Shown: positions 33,761 through 41,699 of the stretch, piece after piece
Position numbering within the stretch: position 1 is the first letter of the stretch
How the letters are laid out: every line of letters begins with the position of its first letter
Source: Planctomycetota bacterium
GTDB lineage: Bacteria; Planctomycetota; Phycisphaerae; Sedimentisphaerales; Anaerobacaceae
Direction of reading: 5' to 3'
Length of the DNA stretch: 64,000 nucleotides
NCBI GenBank assembly: GCA_013349615.1
Contig: DUZJ01000008.1
Span: 1-64,000, forward strand
Translations under genes and position numbers: made by a program
The notes under the pieces: model-generated
Seen by the model: only the letters and a program-made list of their open reading frames with translations
Told to the model about the DNA's origin: nothing
Databases searched by the model: none

Positions 33761-35635
33761 TCATTCCTCGTCATCTTCGTCATCATCTTCGTCGTCATCA
33801 TCTTCGTCATCGGCATCTTCGTCGTCATCGTCGCCGTCATCTTCATCTTCGTCATCATCTTCGTCGTCGGCATCTTCGTCGTCGTCATCATCATCGTCGT
33901 CGGCATCTCCGTCTTCGTCGTCGTCGCCGTCTTCGTCATCATCATCGTCGTCGGCATCTTCATCTTCGTCATCGGCGTCGTCCCGGCCCTTGCAGGCTTC
34001 CTTTCGCTCTTTGCGTTCCTTCTCGCATTCGCCGTTGTTGTCGTCATCATCATCCTCGTCATCTTCGTCGTCGTCCCGGTCTTTCTTTCGTCGCCTCTGG
34101 TCTCTCTCCCGCTCCTCGGCATCGTCGCGTTCGGCGCGTTCTCTTGGCCGGCGGCGTTCTACTCGTTCCTTGCGGTCTCTCTCGCGTTCCTCAACTCTCT
34201 CGCGTCCTTCGCGTTGGCCCAAAATCCTTCTTCTTTCTTCGAGCTCTCTTCGTTCGCTAACTTGCCTTCCGCGTTCTTCTCTGAGCGACGGCCTCTGGTT
34301 CAACATTATCTTCAATTTCTCGTTCTCGGCGCGGAGTTCATCGAGATGCCTTTCCATCTGCTCCACACGTTCCTTGCGTTCCGCGAGCTCTCTTCGTTCG
34401 CGACCTTCCCGCTCACGCTCTCTTCCGACCTCCTGCCTTTCGCGCAACAGCCCCCCCAATTGCTCGTTCCGGACGTGGAGGCCGTGCAGGGCCTTCTCTA
34501 TTTCCTCGACGCGTTTCATAAGCCTTTCAAGCTCATGTGCCATCCGCTCCAGATGTTCAGCGACGGCTTCTTTGAGGTGCTTTTCCACTTGCTGTAGATG
34601 GTCCCCTAACGCTTCCTTGAGTTGTGCCCTAATAGTGTCAAGCTGCATTTCCATCTGCTGTGGTTGATGCGGCGGCAGTAGAAGCGGAGGCATATCCGGG
34701 TGACCTTCGGGCCGGGGCATTTTCATCCTGGGCTTCTCGAACTCACCTTTGATAACCCGCTCAAGCTTTTCAGCATGCGCCCAGAGATTTTTGGCCTTTT
34801 CCATCTGGCCTTTTTTCTTGGCCTCCTGGGCCAGCTCTTTTAGGTGAACAATTTGTTCCTTGAGCTGGGGCCCCTTTATTTGTTTATCCTGGCTTGCATG
34901 GGCCTTAATCTGTTTGGCAATCTTTTTTGCCTTTTCGATGAGCTGGTCTGCCTTGTCGTGTTGCCCTTCTCTTTCGGCGTGCTCAGCGGCCTCTTTGAGC
35001 TCCGCGATTTGGGCGCGCATCTTTTCCATTCGCGCAGCCATCTCGGGATGCTCACCTTTACGTTCCAACACTACTCTAACTTCTTTTCGCTCTGTCCTGC
35101 GTTCCTCACGCTCTGGACCACGAAGCTCACGCTCTATATTCTTGAGCTTCTCATTGACCTTGCGCAACTCGGCGTTAAGTTCACGTGCCTCATCGTCCTG
35201 GTCGTCTCGCAGGCGTTCAATCTGGCGTTTGATGTCACGCGTCAGTTTTTGGAGTTCACGGCGATGCCGGCTAAGCTCAAGACGATGGGCCTCAGCTTCA
35301 GGCGGCCGGCGTTTTTCAGTACGCCGCACGGCCTCTATCCGTTTGAGGTACTTCTGTCCCTCTTCGACCACGCAGCCAATTTCTACTTTGTCGCCTTTTT
35401 TCAGTTCGCGTGCCGCGTGCATAAAGTCCTCATTGCGAGGTACGAGCACAGTTACGTAGTCGTCGCTCTCGAAAGGCTTGACAACGACAGCGAGATATGC
35501 GCGTTCGCCGACCTGACGTTCGACCCGCTTTACAAAGACTCCACGTACAACCGGAGCTTTGGCTGCCAGCAGCATCGGGCTGAATAAGACTGCTGCAAGC
35601 AGGGCCAGCACTAAGATTTTGGATTGGTTTTTCAT
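33761..35635 (-). CDS. Secreted coiled-coil protein with extreme Asp/Glu-rich tail
   Basis: The 624-residue protein has a clear signal peptide (1-26, ending LLAAKA) and a short beta-rich domain (about 28-105). Then comes a long, highly charged helical region with heptad-like Arg/Glu/Lys/Leu repeats, predicted coiled coil, with a proline-rich break (RMKMPRPEGHPDMPPLLLPPH). The last about 80 residues are almost only Asp and Glu. GGAGGT lies eight bases before the ATG. The tail is encoded by a GAT/GAC/GAA triplet microsatellite. It could bind calcium or other cations, or act in cell-surface structure. No family recognised. Low-complexity sequence makes homology calls unreliable. Confidence 0.75.
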   Translation of the reverse strand: MKNQSKILVLALLAAVLFSPMLLAAKAPVVRGVFVKRVERQVGERAYLAVVVKPFESDDYVTVLVPRNEDFMHAARELKKGDKVEIGCVVEEGQKYLKRIEAVRRTEKRRPPEAEAHRLELSRHRRELQKLTRDIKRQIERLRDDQDDEARELNAELRKVNEKLKNIERELRGPEREERRTERKEVRVVLERKGEHPEMAARMEKMRAQIAELKEAAEHAEREGQHDKADQLIEKAKKIAKQIKAHASQDKQIKGPQLKEQIVHLKELAQEAKKKGQMEKAKNLWAHAEKLERVIKGEFEKPRMKMPRPEGHPDMPPLLLPPHQPQQMEMQLDTIRAQLKEALGDHLQQVEKHLKEAVAEHLERMAHELERLMKRVEEIEKALHGLHVRNEQLGGLLRERQEVGREREREGRERRELAERKERVEQMERHLDELRAENEKLKIMLNQRPSLREERGRQVSERRELEERRRILGQREGRERVEERERDRKERVERRRPRERAERDDAEERERDQRRRKKDRDDDEDDEDDDDDNNGECEKERKERKEACKGRDDADDEDEDADDDDDDEDGDDDEDGDADDDDDDDDEDADDEDDDEDEDDGDDDDEDADDEDDDDEDDDEDDEE

Positions 35636-36043
35636 AACATTTTACCTCCATTAAGATTTTTGAACAATCAGGCGCCCACGCCGCTCGCGGGCAATCACCA
35701 TTATTTACCAAATCCAGCCGGCAAAGTCAATAAAATTATCGGGCGTTTATAGGCTTTCAGGGGTTTTCAGTCATTATTCAGGACAGTCCTTGGGACTCCT
35801 TACGGAGGATAACAGGGTTTTTGGCCACGGAGGGCAAAATATAATTGTGTTTTCGCACTCTTGATTCTAATATTGTCGTAAATCTGCCTATGAAAAAGGA
35901 CATCTGGAGAACAGCAATATGGCGGAATTTCTTATTTTGACGGGAAGGGTGTTTTGGTTATTATGATTTTTATTTGACGTATTTTTTTTTAATTGGATAA
36001 TACTCTCAAAAATACATTTTTTTTGAGATTAGGGAATATCAAT
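35636..36043. other. Intergenic region before the restriction cassette
   Basis: The region holds a CCTTGGGACTCCTTACGGAGG repeat near 35787, which is similar in reverse to part of the repeat at 18.7 kb, then AT-rich DNA leading to the promoter at 35974-36001. No gene is supported. Confidence 0.6.
35974..36001 (+). promoter_or_regulatory. Candidate promoter of the restriction-modification cassette
   Basis: TTGACG (35974-35979) and GATAAT (35996-36001) are 16 bases apart and lie about 43 bases before the methylase start. Each box matches five of six consensus bases. The T-rich spacer is notable. Confidence 0.55.
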
Positions 36044-37129
36044 ATGAAAACCCAAGAGCAACCGAAAAGCAAACAGTATCTATTCAACGACTTTTCCTTC
36101 TCTCCCACTAACAGACATTTATTTATCAACAGAGCGAAGCTATTAGGCCTGATTGAGCAGATGAAACAACAAACAATCCTTTTGTCTCTAAGGAATTCAG
36201 TAGTTCATTTAGAAATTAATCTTAGAAACGTCAAAACTGATAAAATCGGTATCCTCAATATCGACTCAAATGGAGATACTATAGAGATTGGGCAGAGGTA
36301 TTTATTTGATCAACTAAACCAGATTGCAGAATCCCAAACACTCGAGCGGGCTAAATATTATGTTGACCGTCTTGAAAAAGCCCTTACACAAGTTAGAACA
36401 AACAAAATTAATGACATAAACCTGAACCGTTGGAAAGAGTATGATGACATTCGAACGGATAGTTTATGGATAATGGATAAACGGGACAGCACCGGCGTTC
36501 ACACTGCGGGATATTGGGGAAATTTCATTCCACAGATTCCCAATCAAATGCTGAAACGTTACACCAAAAAAGGTGACTGGGTGCTTGATACCTTTGCAGG
36601 CTGTGGAACTACTCTTATAGAAAGTCAACGACTCGGAAGAAATGGTATTGGAATAGAACTACAAGAAAAAGTTGCACAAAAAGCCAGAGAGCTAATTTCT
36701 TATGAACCTAACAAATATAGCGTTGTTACTGAAATCGTAACTGGTGATAGTATTGAAGTTGATTTCAAAGAAATTCTTGCGAAACATAAACAAAAAACTG
36801 TACAGTTTCTGATAATGCACCCCCCCTATTTCGACATTATTAAATTCAGCAACGACCCTCGCGATTTATCAAATGCAAAATCTATCAATGATTTTCTCGT
36901 AATGATAAACGAAGTTGTTTGTAAAGCCTCAAAAATTCTCGATAAGGGACGCTATTTGGCACTTGTGATTGGCGACAAATATAGCAAAGGCGAGTGGATA
37001 CCGCTTGGCTTTCTAACAATGCAGGAAATTCTCAAGAACGGCTTCACTCTTAAAAGCATAATCGTCAAGAACTTTGAGGAAACCTTCGGGAAACACAACC
37101 GAAAGGAATTATGCAAAAATGCAGCATAA
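36044..37129 (+). CDS. Site-specific DNA methyltransferase of restriction cassette
   Basis: The 361-residue protein has an N-terminal region (1-140) of unknown type and a Rossmann methylase domain with AdoMet motif I LDTFAGCGTT (181-190) and motif IV HPPY (259-262), a variant of the (D/N/S)PPY motif of N4-cytosine and N6-adenine methylases. Motif I precedes motif IV. ATG at 36044 follows AGGGA; a TTG 17 codons upstream is less likely. The C-terminus overlaps the next gene by 11 bases. The codon use is markedly AT-rich compared with the neighbours, suggesting transfer as a unit. Confidence 0.85.
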   Translation: MKTQEQPKSKQYLFNDFSFSPTNRHLFINRAKLLGLIEQMKQQTILLSLRNSVVHLEINLRNVKTDKIGILNIDSNGDTIEIGQRYLFDQLNQIAESQTLERAKYYVDRLEKALTQVRTNKINDINLNRWKEYDDIRTDSLWIMDKRDSTGVHTAGYWGNFIPQIPNQMLKRYTKKGDWVLDTFAGCGTTLIESQRLGRNGIGIELQEKVAQKARELISYEPNKYSVVTEIVTGDSIEVDFKEILAKHKQKTVQFLIMHPPYFDIIKFSNDPRDLSNAKSINDFLVMINEVVCKASKILDKGRYLALVIGDKYSKGEWIPLGFLTMQEILKNGFTLKSIIVKNFEETFGKHNRKELCKNAA

Positions 37130-37850
37130 TAAGGACTTAAGATATTCTGAAGCGATTGAACAAGTAATGTTACGCAATGGATATTTTGCGGCACTGAAAC
37201 TTATTTACAAAGAAATATGGAAGTATAAAGACAAATCAAAAGTAATTGGCAAGACCCCACATATGACAGTTCAAGAACGTGTTCAGAGAGATAAAAGATT
37301 TACAAGAATTGGACTGGGAGTTTATGCTTTAACAGAGTATCTTGACAAATTGCCAAAAATTACTCCACCAGAAACTGAATCAGGAAAGAAAGAACATTTA
37401 CATGCTAAAATTCAAGGGATGTTAATTGAAATAGGTAACAATAGAAATGAAGTTGAAAATACTTATACAAATGATAAAAAATTTATTTTTGATAATAAGA
37501 CACTTGGAAGCTTGACAACTCTTTCTAAAGTTCACCCTTTTACTTACGAACATGTCATAAATGAAACTGTTAGATTCTTTGATGTCATTTGGTTTAACCA
37601 AAGAGGTTACCCATTTAAAATATTTGAAGTAGAACATTCTACAGATTTCAGAAACTCATTCATTAAGTTTATGGAATTACAAGATTTTAGAACGATATTT
37701 TGTTGTGTATCTTTTGAAGAAAGAAGAGATAAATTTCAAAGGGAAATAAGAAAGACCGCTTTTGAACCACTAAAGGACAGATGTGAATTTGTCCTTTATG
37801 AACAAGTAGAAAATGATTACAAACTTGCTTTAACCGAAACGTATTTGTGA
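37119..37850 (+). CDS. Restriction endonuclease with HARE-HTH and PD-(D/E)XK domains
   Basis: The 243-residue protein begins with a HARE-HTH domain (about 8-75, AIEQVMLRNGYFAALKLIYK, then a wing ending GLGVYALTEYL), a fold common in restriction enzymes. The C-terminal half looks like a PD-(D/E)XK nuclease: D155 in FFDVIWF, then E170-V-E172 in FEVEHSTDF. The FEVE-H signature with ExE instead of ExK is seen in a subgroup of restriction-type nucleases. ATG at 37119 overlaps the methylase gene end. With the methylase it should form a type II-like restriction-modification system. Recognition site unknown. Confidence 0.8.
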   Translation: MQHNKDLRYSEAIEQVMLRNGYFAALKLIYKEIWKYKDKSKVIGKTPHMTVQERVQRDKRFTRIGLGVYALTEYLDKLPKITPPETESGKKEHLHAKIQGMLIEIGNNRNEVENTYTNDKKFIFDNKTLGSLTTLSKVHPFTYEHVINETVRFFDVIWFNQRGYPFKIFEVEHSTDFRNSFIKFMELQDFRTIFCCVSFEERRDKFQREIRKTAFEPLKDRCEFVLYEQVENDYKLALTETYL

Positions 37851-38119
37851 TGATTATTGACGGTTACAAAATAACTGCTTTTACAAAACTCAGAGAAGAA
37901 CTCTGTTTAAGAGTACTTGACATTGTCCAAAGAGAATTTGGCGAAATTGGAAGTTTTCTTATTGAAGACTACGAAGTTTCTTTTCGTGTTTACAGGTGGT
38001 ATTTTGAAAATGCACCCAAAATAATTACAGAAGACGGGCTAAAATTAAAATTAATTGATAAATTTGATTACTACTTTTCAGTTGCTTACGAAATAATTCT
38101 ACAAAAAAATGCAAAGTGA
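37850..38119 (+). CDS. Small protein of restriction cassette, unknown
   Basis: The 89-residue AT-rich gene starts at ATG 37850, using the last base of the upstream stop (TGATG), so translation is probably coupled. The product is acidic-aromatic with YEVSFRVYRWYF and DKFDYYFSVAYE segments and no known motif. It may be a modulator or an additional subunit. It is kept within the cassette, which supports it being functional. Confidence 0.6.
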   Translation: MIIDGYKITAFTKLREELCLRVLDIVQREFGEIGSFLIEDYEVSFRVYRWYFENAPKIITEDGLKLKLIDKFDYYFSVAYEIILQKNAK

Positions 38120-38199
38120 GATAAAAACACATTCAATCACCAAACCAAATGCTTTGGAGTTTGATATATAGAAAATTAAAGGGTAATCGCGGCAATACT

Positions 38200-38874
38200 A
38201 TGATAAGTATCTATGAATCAGAAAGGTTATGTCAGCTTATTAGGAACAAAAATAACGGGGCTACTCTGGATGTCCAGAATAATCTTTTATGCTTTAATGG
38301 CGATAGTCAAGAAATAGAAATTTCTGAAGATACAAAAAGAAATTATGAGGGCAGACAAGAAAACATTAATATCCTACCGAGATTGTTACGCAAATTTGAA
38401 GAAAACAAAGCCTTTGAAGTTCATTTGCAAGCATATATAACTAAAAATATCGGTACATCTTCTAATGAAAATATGAATAATCTTATTTTAAATGGTGCAA
38501 CTTTAGAATGGTTGGGAAATGAAGTATCCTGCAGTGTCGGAATGCAGAAAATAGATGTTTTACTGTCCGCTACACAAAATGAGCAAAAAACCTTGATACC
38601 CATCGAACTTAAATGTGTGCCTGCTGATGAAAGTAATCTGAAACAGTTCCAAAGGTATATCGAGTGGTTGAGGCAATATTATATACCAAATCGCCCTTGT
38701 GATATACAGCCTATATTGTTAACGAGAAAATCTAATAATCTCACCGATAGTCTCATAAACTTAATCAAGGACTTTAATGAAGATAATAAACACGATTGTA
38801 AAAATCTTAAATTTATAGTATTCGATGTGAGAAGCGATGACCTTCATTTCGAGGAACTGAAATTTGGGAGGTAA
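38200..38874 (+). CDS. PD-(D/E)XK nuclease-like protein (NucS/DUF91-like)
   Basis: The 224-residue protein has a nuclease core similar to NucS/DUF91: E73 in FEVHLQAYI, then D119 in GMQKIDVLLS, and E136-L-K138 in IPIELKCV, followed by a Gln/Tyr-rich helix (QFQRYIEWLRQYY). The set E...D...ExK fits an active metal-dependent nuclease. ATG at 38200 is favoured, as an upstream ATG 17 codons earlier gives a poor N-terminus. It is 80 bases after the small gene, on the same strand and equally AT-rich. It is unrelated in detail to the FEVE nuclease of the same cassette. Confidence 0.75.
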   Translation: MISIYESERLCQLIRNKNNGATLDVQNNLLCFNGDSQEIEISEDTKRNYEGRQENINILPRLLRKFEENKAFEVHLQAYITKNIGTSSNENMNNLILNGATLEWLGNEVSCSVGMQKIDVLLSATQNEQKTLIPIELKCVPADESNLKQFQRYIEWLRQYYIPNRPCDIQPILLTRKSNNLTDSLINLIKDFNEDNKHDCKNLKFIVFDVRSDDLHFEELKFGR

Positions 38875-38891
38875 TTAAAGGTGTCCGCCTG

Positions 38892-38930
38892 CCCCGCACT
38901 TACAGGGTTAGTGCGGGGGTACTTTTTTAT
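38892..38930 (+). terminator. Rho-independent terminator after the restriction cassette
   Basis: CCCCGCACT (38892-38900) pairs with AGTGCGGGG (38910-38918) around a nine-base loop, followed by GTAC and TTTTTT (38923-38928). It lies 18 bases after the last gene. The left side shares GGTGTCCGCCTGC with the element at 26962. Confidence 0.75.
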
Positions 38931-39257
38931 CTTCAGGCAGTGGCAAACTTCGCGGGGATGACCAAAAAAAGTTCGTTTTTGGTCATTTTTTTGTCCCTTT
39001 TGTGCATTTTGAGCCTTTTTGTGACCAATAAAACACACTTTTCGCCCATTTTGTTGGTTTAATCCTTTATGCTCTTATGCCCTTGTGCTCTTGTGCTCTT
39101 GTGCTCTTATGCACTTATACCTTCGTGCCGAAGCCTGTCCGGCGAAGCTGGCATCGCCCAGCGAAGACGGATGCCTTCTGTCATCTAATGTCGCGTTAAA
39201 ATAGGTAAAATGCGCGACCAAAAGCAGCCATAGTTAAAACTAAAAAGCGGAAAAAAT

Positions 39258-39374
39258 AAAAAATTTTTAACTCCTTTGTTACCAATAACTTAATCCTGTA
39301 AATCCTGTCAAAATAACACAAATTTTCGCATCAAACGCGCACATCCGTGCATTTATAGAGGCGCTTCTTTTTTG
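39258..39374. repeat. Inverted copy of 253-370 repeat
   Basis: Reverse complement of the block at 253-370 with scattered differences; includes AACTCCTTTGTTACCAATAA and CTTAATCCTGTAAATCCTGT. Confidence 0.8.
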
Positions 39375-39574
39375 TGTAGCCCTCATTTCGGGACCGTCCT
39401 CCCGAAGCTCTTGTTTTGAACATTTGAAATTAGGATTTTGATATTGTTTAGGATTTAGATATTAGGATTTAGGATTTAAGAACTACCCGATAACTCCTTA
39501 CCCAATATGATGATACAGTCAAAAACAAATAATCATTTATCAATTATCAATAATCATTGTGCCCTTGGCACCAC

Positions 39575-39634
39575 CTCTACAACTGTAGTGAGCGCACTAC
39601 AAATCGCTCATTTTATGCAAAACAAACCCAATTT
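39575..39634. repeat. Inverted exact copy of 1-60 repeat
   Basis: Identical over 60 bases to the reverse complement of the window's first 60 bases. Confidence 0.9.
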
Positions 39635-39830
39635 CCAAAAAGCCCAAATGAACGTAAATATCGTATTATCAAGGGATTACGAAGATAAGACACTTGGTGA
39701 ACGTGGGAAAAACAAACCCAATTCAAAGCCAATACAAACCCAATCAAACCCAATTAAAGCCAATAAAATGCCAAAACAAACCCAATACAAACCCAAAACA
39801 AACCCAATCAAACCCAATTTCACATTGCAA
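39621..39830. repeat. Cluster of ACAAACCCAAT units
   Basis: At least eight close copies of ACAAACCCAAT or CAAACCCAATT, partly tandem and with variable spacing, separated by units such as AAAGCCAAT. Low-complexity repeat cluster of unknown role. Confidence 0.75.
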
Positions 39831-39977
39831 ATTTCAGCCAAGTTAGAAAGTAAACAAGGCTTATGCGCCTTACTTCTAACGGGGCAAGGCCGAGGAGTAA
39901 GATGGCGGCGGGTTCGGAGTTCAGCTACAACTGTGCTCCATTGCGTTTCTCAAAGCGGCCTGGAACAAACGAGCACG

Positions 39978-41441
39978 TTACAGCATTGGGTCCCAGGGCG
40001 GAAGGAGAATAGCCGGCTCATCTTTAATTTTCAGAATCTCTTTGGGCACGTACTTTTTGTGCACGATGATGTTATAAACGTGCAGGTCAAACCAGTCGTC
40101 ATACATTGTCCAGTAGCCTTTGCTGCCTTTATCGGAGCCCCAACTGTTCTCGACCCACCACTTGACCGGCTTTGCGTCCTCAAGGTCAACGCCGATAAGC
40201 GCCATTCCATGATTGCGCACACTGCCACGATACAAGGCCCGTTCAGCCTTTGTCAGGCTGATTTCAATATTATAGATGGATTGATAATCATACAGGCCGT
40301 CAGCCATAATTCCATGTTCGCTGCTCTGGTCGTAACTGACGTCCGCGGCAAACAGCATCGGCGTCCCATCGGTGATGGAACGGATCGCGATATTCTTAAG
40401 TGTTTCGATGTCCACATTCACATAACTGATATCATGCCCATCGTAAAGATTTCGAGACATGCGTATCCGGTAATGTTTGTCGTAGTCCCTTGTCGTGTCG
40501 TTGAAAATATTTACATAGTCATTAAGATTTACGCCGACGAACTCGGCGAAAAAGCGTTTCGGCGTTGTAGTGATTTCGAGGGTTTCGTCACTATCAATAG
40601 TATCTTCCTTGTTGTCTTCGTCCCCATTGTTTTTCTTGTCCTCGTCTTTGTCTTCGGAGGAATCTTTCGTCTGGTATCTGAAGCTAAATTGTTTGGGCGG
40701 CTCGCTCAGGTTCATCACAAGAATGCGATATACTTCGGCAAGCATCTTTTCCTTTGCCCTGTTCAGCTCCAGAATGCTTTTGCCGGCCCGGTGCATTTTA
40801 TGGAGTTTGACCGCATCAGAACGAAGTTTCTGGTAGAGCACATTATTCATCGTTCTCGTATTGTCCGAGCTGTTCGTTTCCGGCATGACCTCTTTTGGAA
40901 CAAGGCCATATTTATTTATAAGGTCGGCAAAATTCTCCCAGTACCCGCCGTCACCGGGTTCTCCACGGAGTATAATTACCATCTTCCTGTCCATCAGGTC
41001 CATGCCCCGAAAATCTATCATATACTGAAGGAAGGTGTTTGCCTTTTCCATCTTGTCCCAGAAGGCCAAATAAATCTGTGAAAATTCAAATTCTTTGAGC
41101 TGATGTTTTGCGATGACTGCCGGCCTCAGGGAATTGAGTCCGGCAAACAACCAGCATCGGCCGCTGGATTTCTGGTTCGTAATGCCTTTGACTTTGACCT
41201 TGTTACTGAAGAATTCATTGTGTTGCCGAAGGATGTCCCTGTTCAGGGCCAGGTTTTTGACGTTGTTGTTTGTTATAGAGTTGTACATCGCCCGGATGTG
41301 AGGGGCCATTTCAAAATCCGACTGGATTTGCTCGATAAGCTTCGGTGAAAGGGCGCCATCTCCGCCATAAACCGAAACCGCAGCAAAAGAGAGCGCGAAT
41401 ATGGACAACCATAAAAACTTAATATTCAACGTGGATTTCAT
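39978..41441 (-). CDS. Exported C1B cysteine peptidase (bleomycin hydrolase-like)
   Basis: The 487-residue protein has a signal peptide (about 1-27) and the papain-like C1B fold of bleomycin hydrolase/PepC. Q90 and C96 are in TNQKSSGRCWLFAGLN, the His is in VRNHGMALIGVD (about residue 420), and the Asn is in WVENSWGSDKGSKGYW. A 30-residue acidic insert rich in Lys/Asp/Glu/Asn (EDKDEDKKNN and following) sits in the middle. Relatives are usually cytoplasmic aminopeptidases; the signal peptide makes this one periplasmic or secreted. The C-terminal PPWDPML resembles the family's carboxyl arm that enters the active site. Confidence 0.88.
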   Translation of the reverse strand: MKSTLNIKFLWLSIFALSFAAVSVYGGDGALSPKLIEQIQSDFEMAPHIRAMYNSITNNNVKNLALNRDILRQHNEFFSNKVKVKGITNQKSSGRCWLFAGLNSLRPAVIAKHQLKEFEFSQIYLAFWDKMEKANTFLQYMIDFRGMDLMDRKMVIILRGEPGDGGYWENFADLINKYGLVPKEVMPETNSSDNTRTMNNVLYQKLRSDAVKLHKMHRAGKSILELNRAKEKMLAEVYRILVMNLSEPPKQFSFRYQTKDSSEDKDEDKKNNGDEDNKEDTIDSDETLEITTTPKRFFAEFVGVNLNDYVNIFNDTTRDYDKHYRIRMSRNLYDGHDISYVNVDIETLKNIAIRSITDGTPMLFAADVSYDQSSEHGIMADGLYDYQSIYNIEISLTKAERALYRGSVRNHGMALIGVDLEDAKPVKWWVENSWGSDKGSKGYWTMYDDWFDLHVYNIIVHKKYVPKEILKIKDEPAILLPPWDPML

Positions 41442-41699
41442 TTCTTTTTCCCTTCATTGTAATGTGCTTTGGATATTTTCGGGATTTTACCTTTATCCCT
41501 GCTCAGTTACGCCGTTTATTTTCATTCAATATACTAAACCCGGCTTAACAAATCCAGCCAAAAAAGTACGGTCAAAATAATGTTTTCTCGATATCACCAA
41601 ATACGAAATATGACAATTTCTCTTTGGCGCAGCGGATTGATTTTGTTAGATTGGTCCTGTTAATAAGGAAACTAAAATTTTTTTGCAGGAGGTCAAGTA

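Larger units (their letters stand above)
38931..39977. other. Repeat-rich intergenic region right of the restriction cassette
   Basis: No gene is supported on the plus strand. The long plus-strand frame from 39507 is the antisense of the C1B peptidase gene. The region includes TTATGCTCTTGTGCTCTTGTG tandem sequence (39070-39120), the 118-bp repeat (39258-39374), GATTTAGATATTAGG units (39430-39480), the 60-bp repeat (39575-39634) and multiple ACAAACCCAAT units (39620-39830). Confidence 0.65.

Noticed and set aside
33740-34597. Plus-strand frame of 285 codons rich in Val and Ile
   Set aside because: It is the antisense of the GAT/GAC/GAA microsatellite and coiled-coil region; the minus-strand gene has a signal peptide and a strong ribosome-binding site.
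34844-35587. Plus-strand frame of 247 codons
   Set aside because: Antisense to the secreted coiled-coil protein gene; no ribosome-binding site.
36044-38874. CRISPR-like or phage-borne island
   Set aside because: There are no regularly spaced repeats, cas genes, integrase or phage structural genes nearby.
39507-41081. Long plus-strand open frame of 524 codons
   Set aside because: It is antisense to the C1B peptidase gene, whose catalytic motifs are intact, and its 5' part is repeat sequence.
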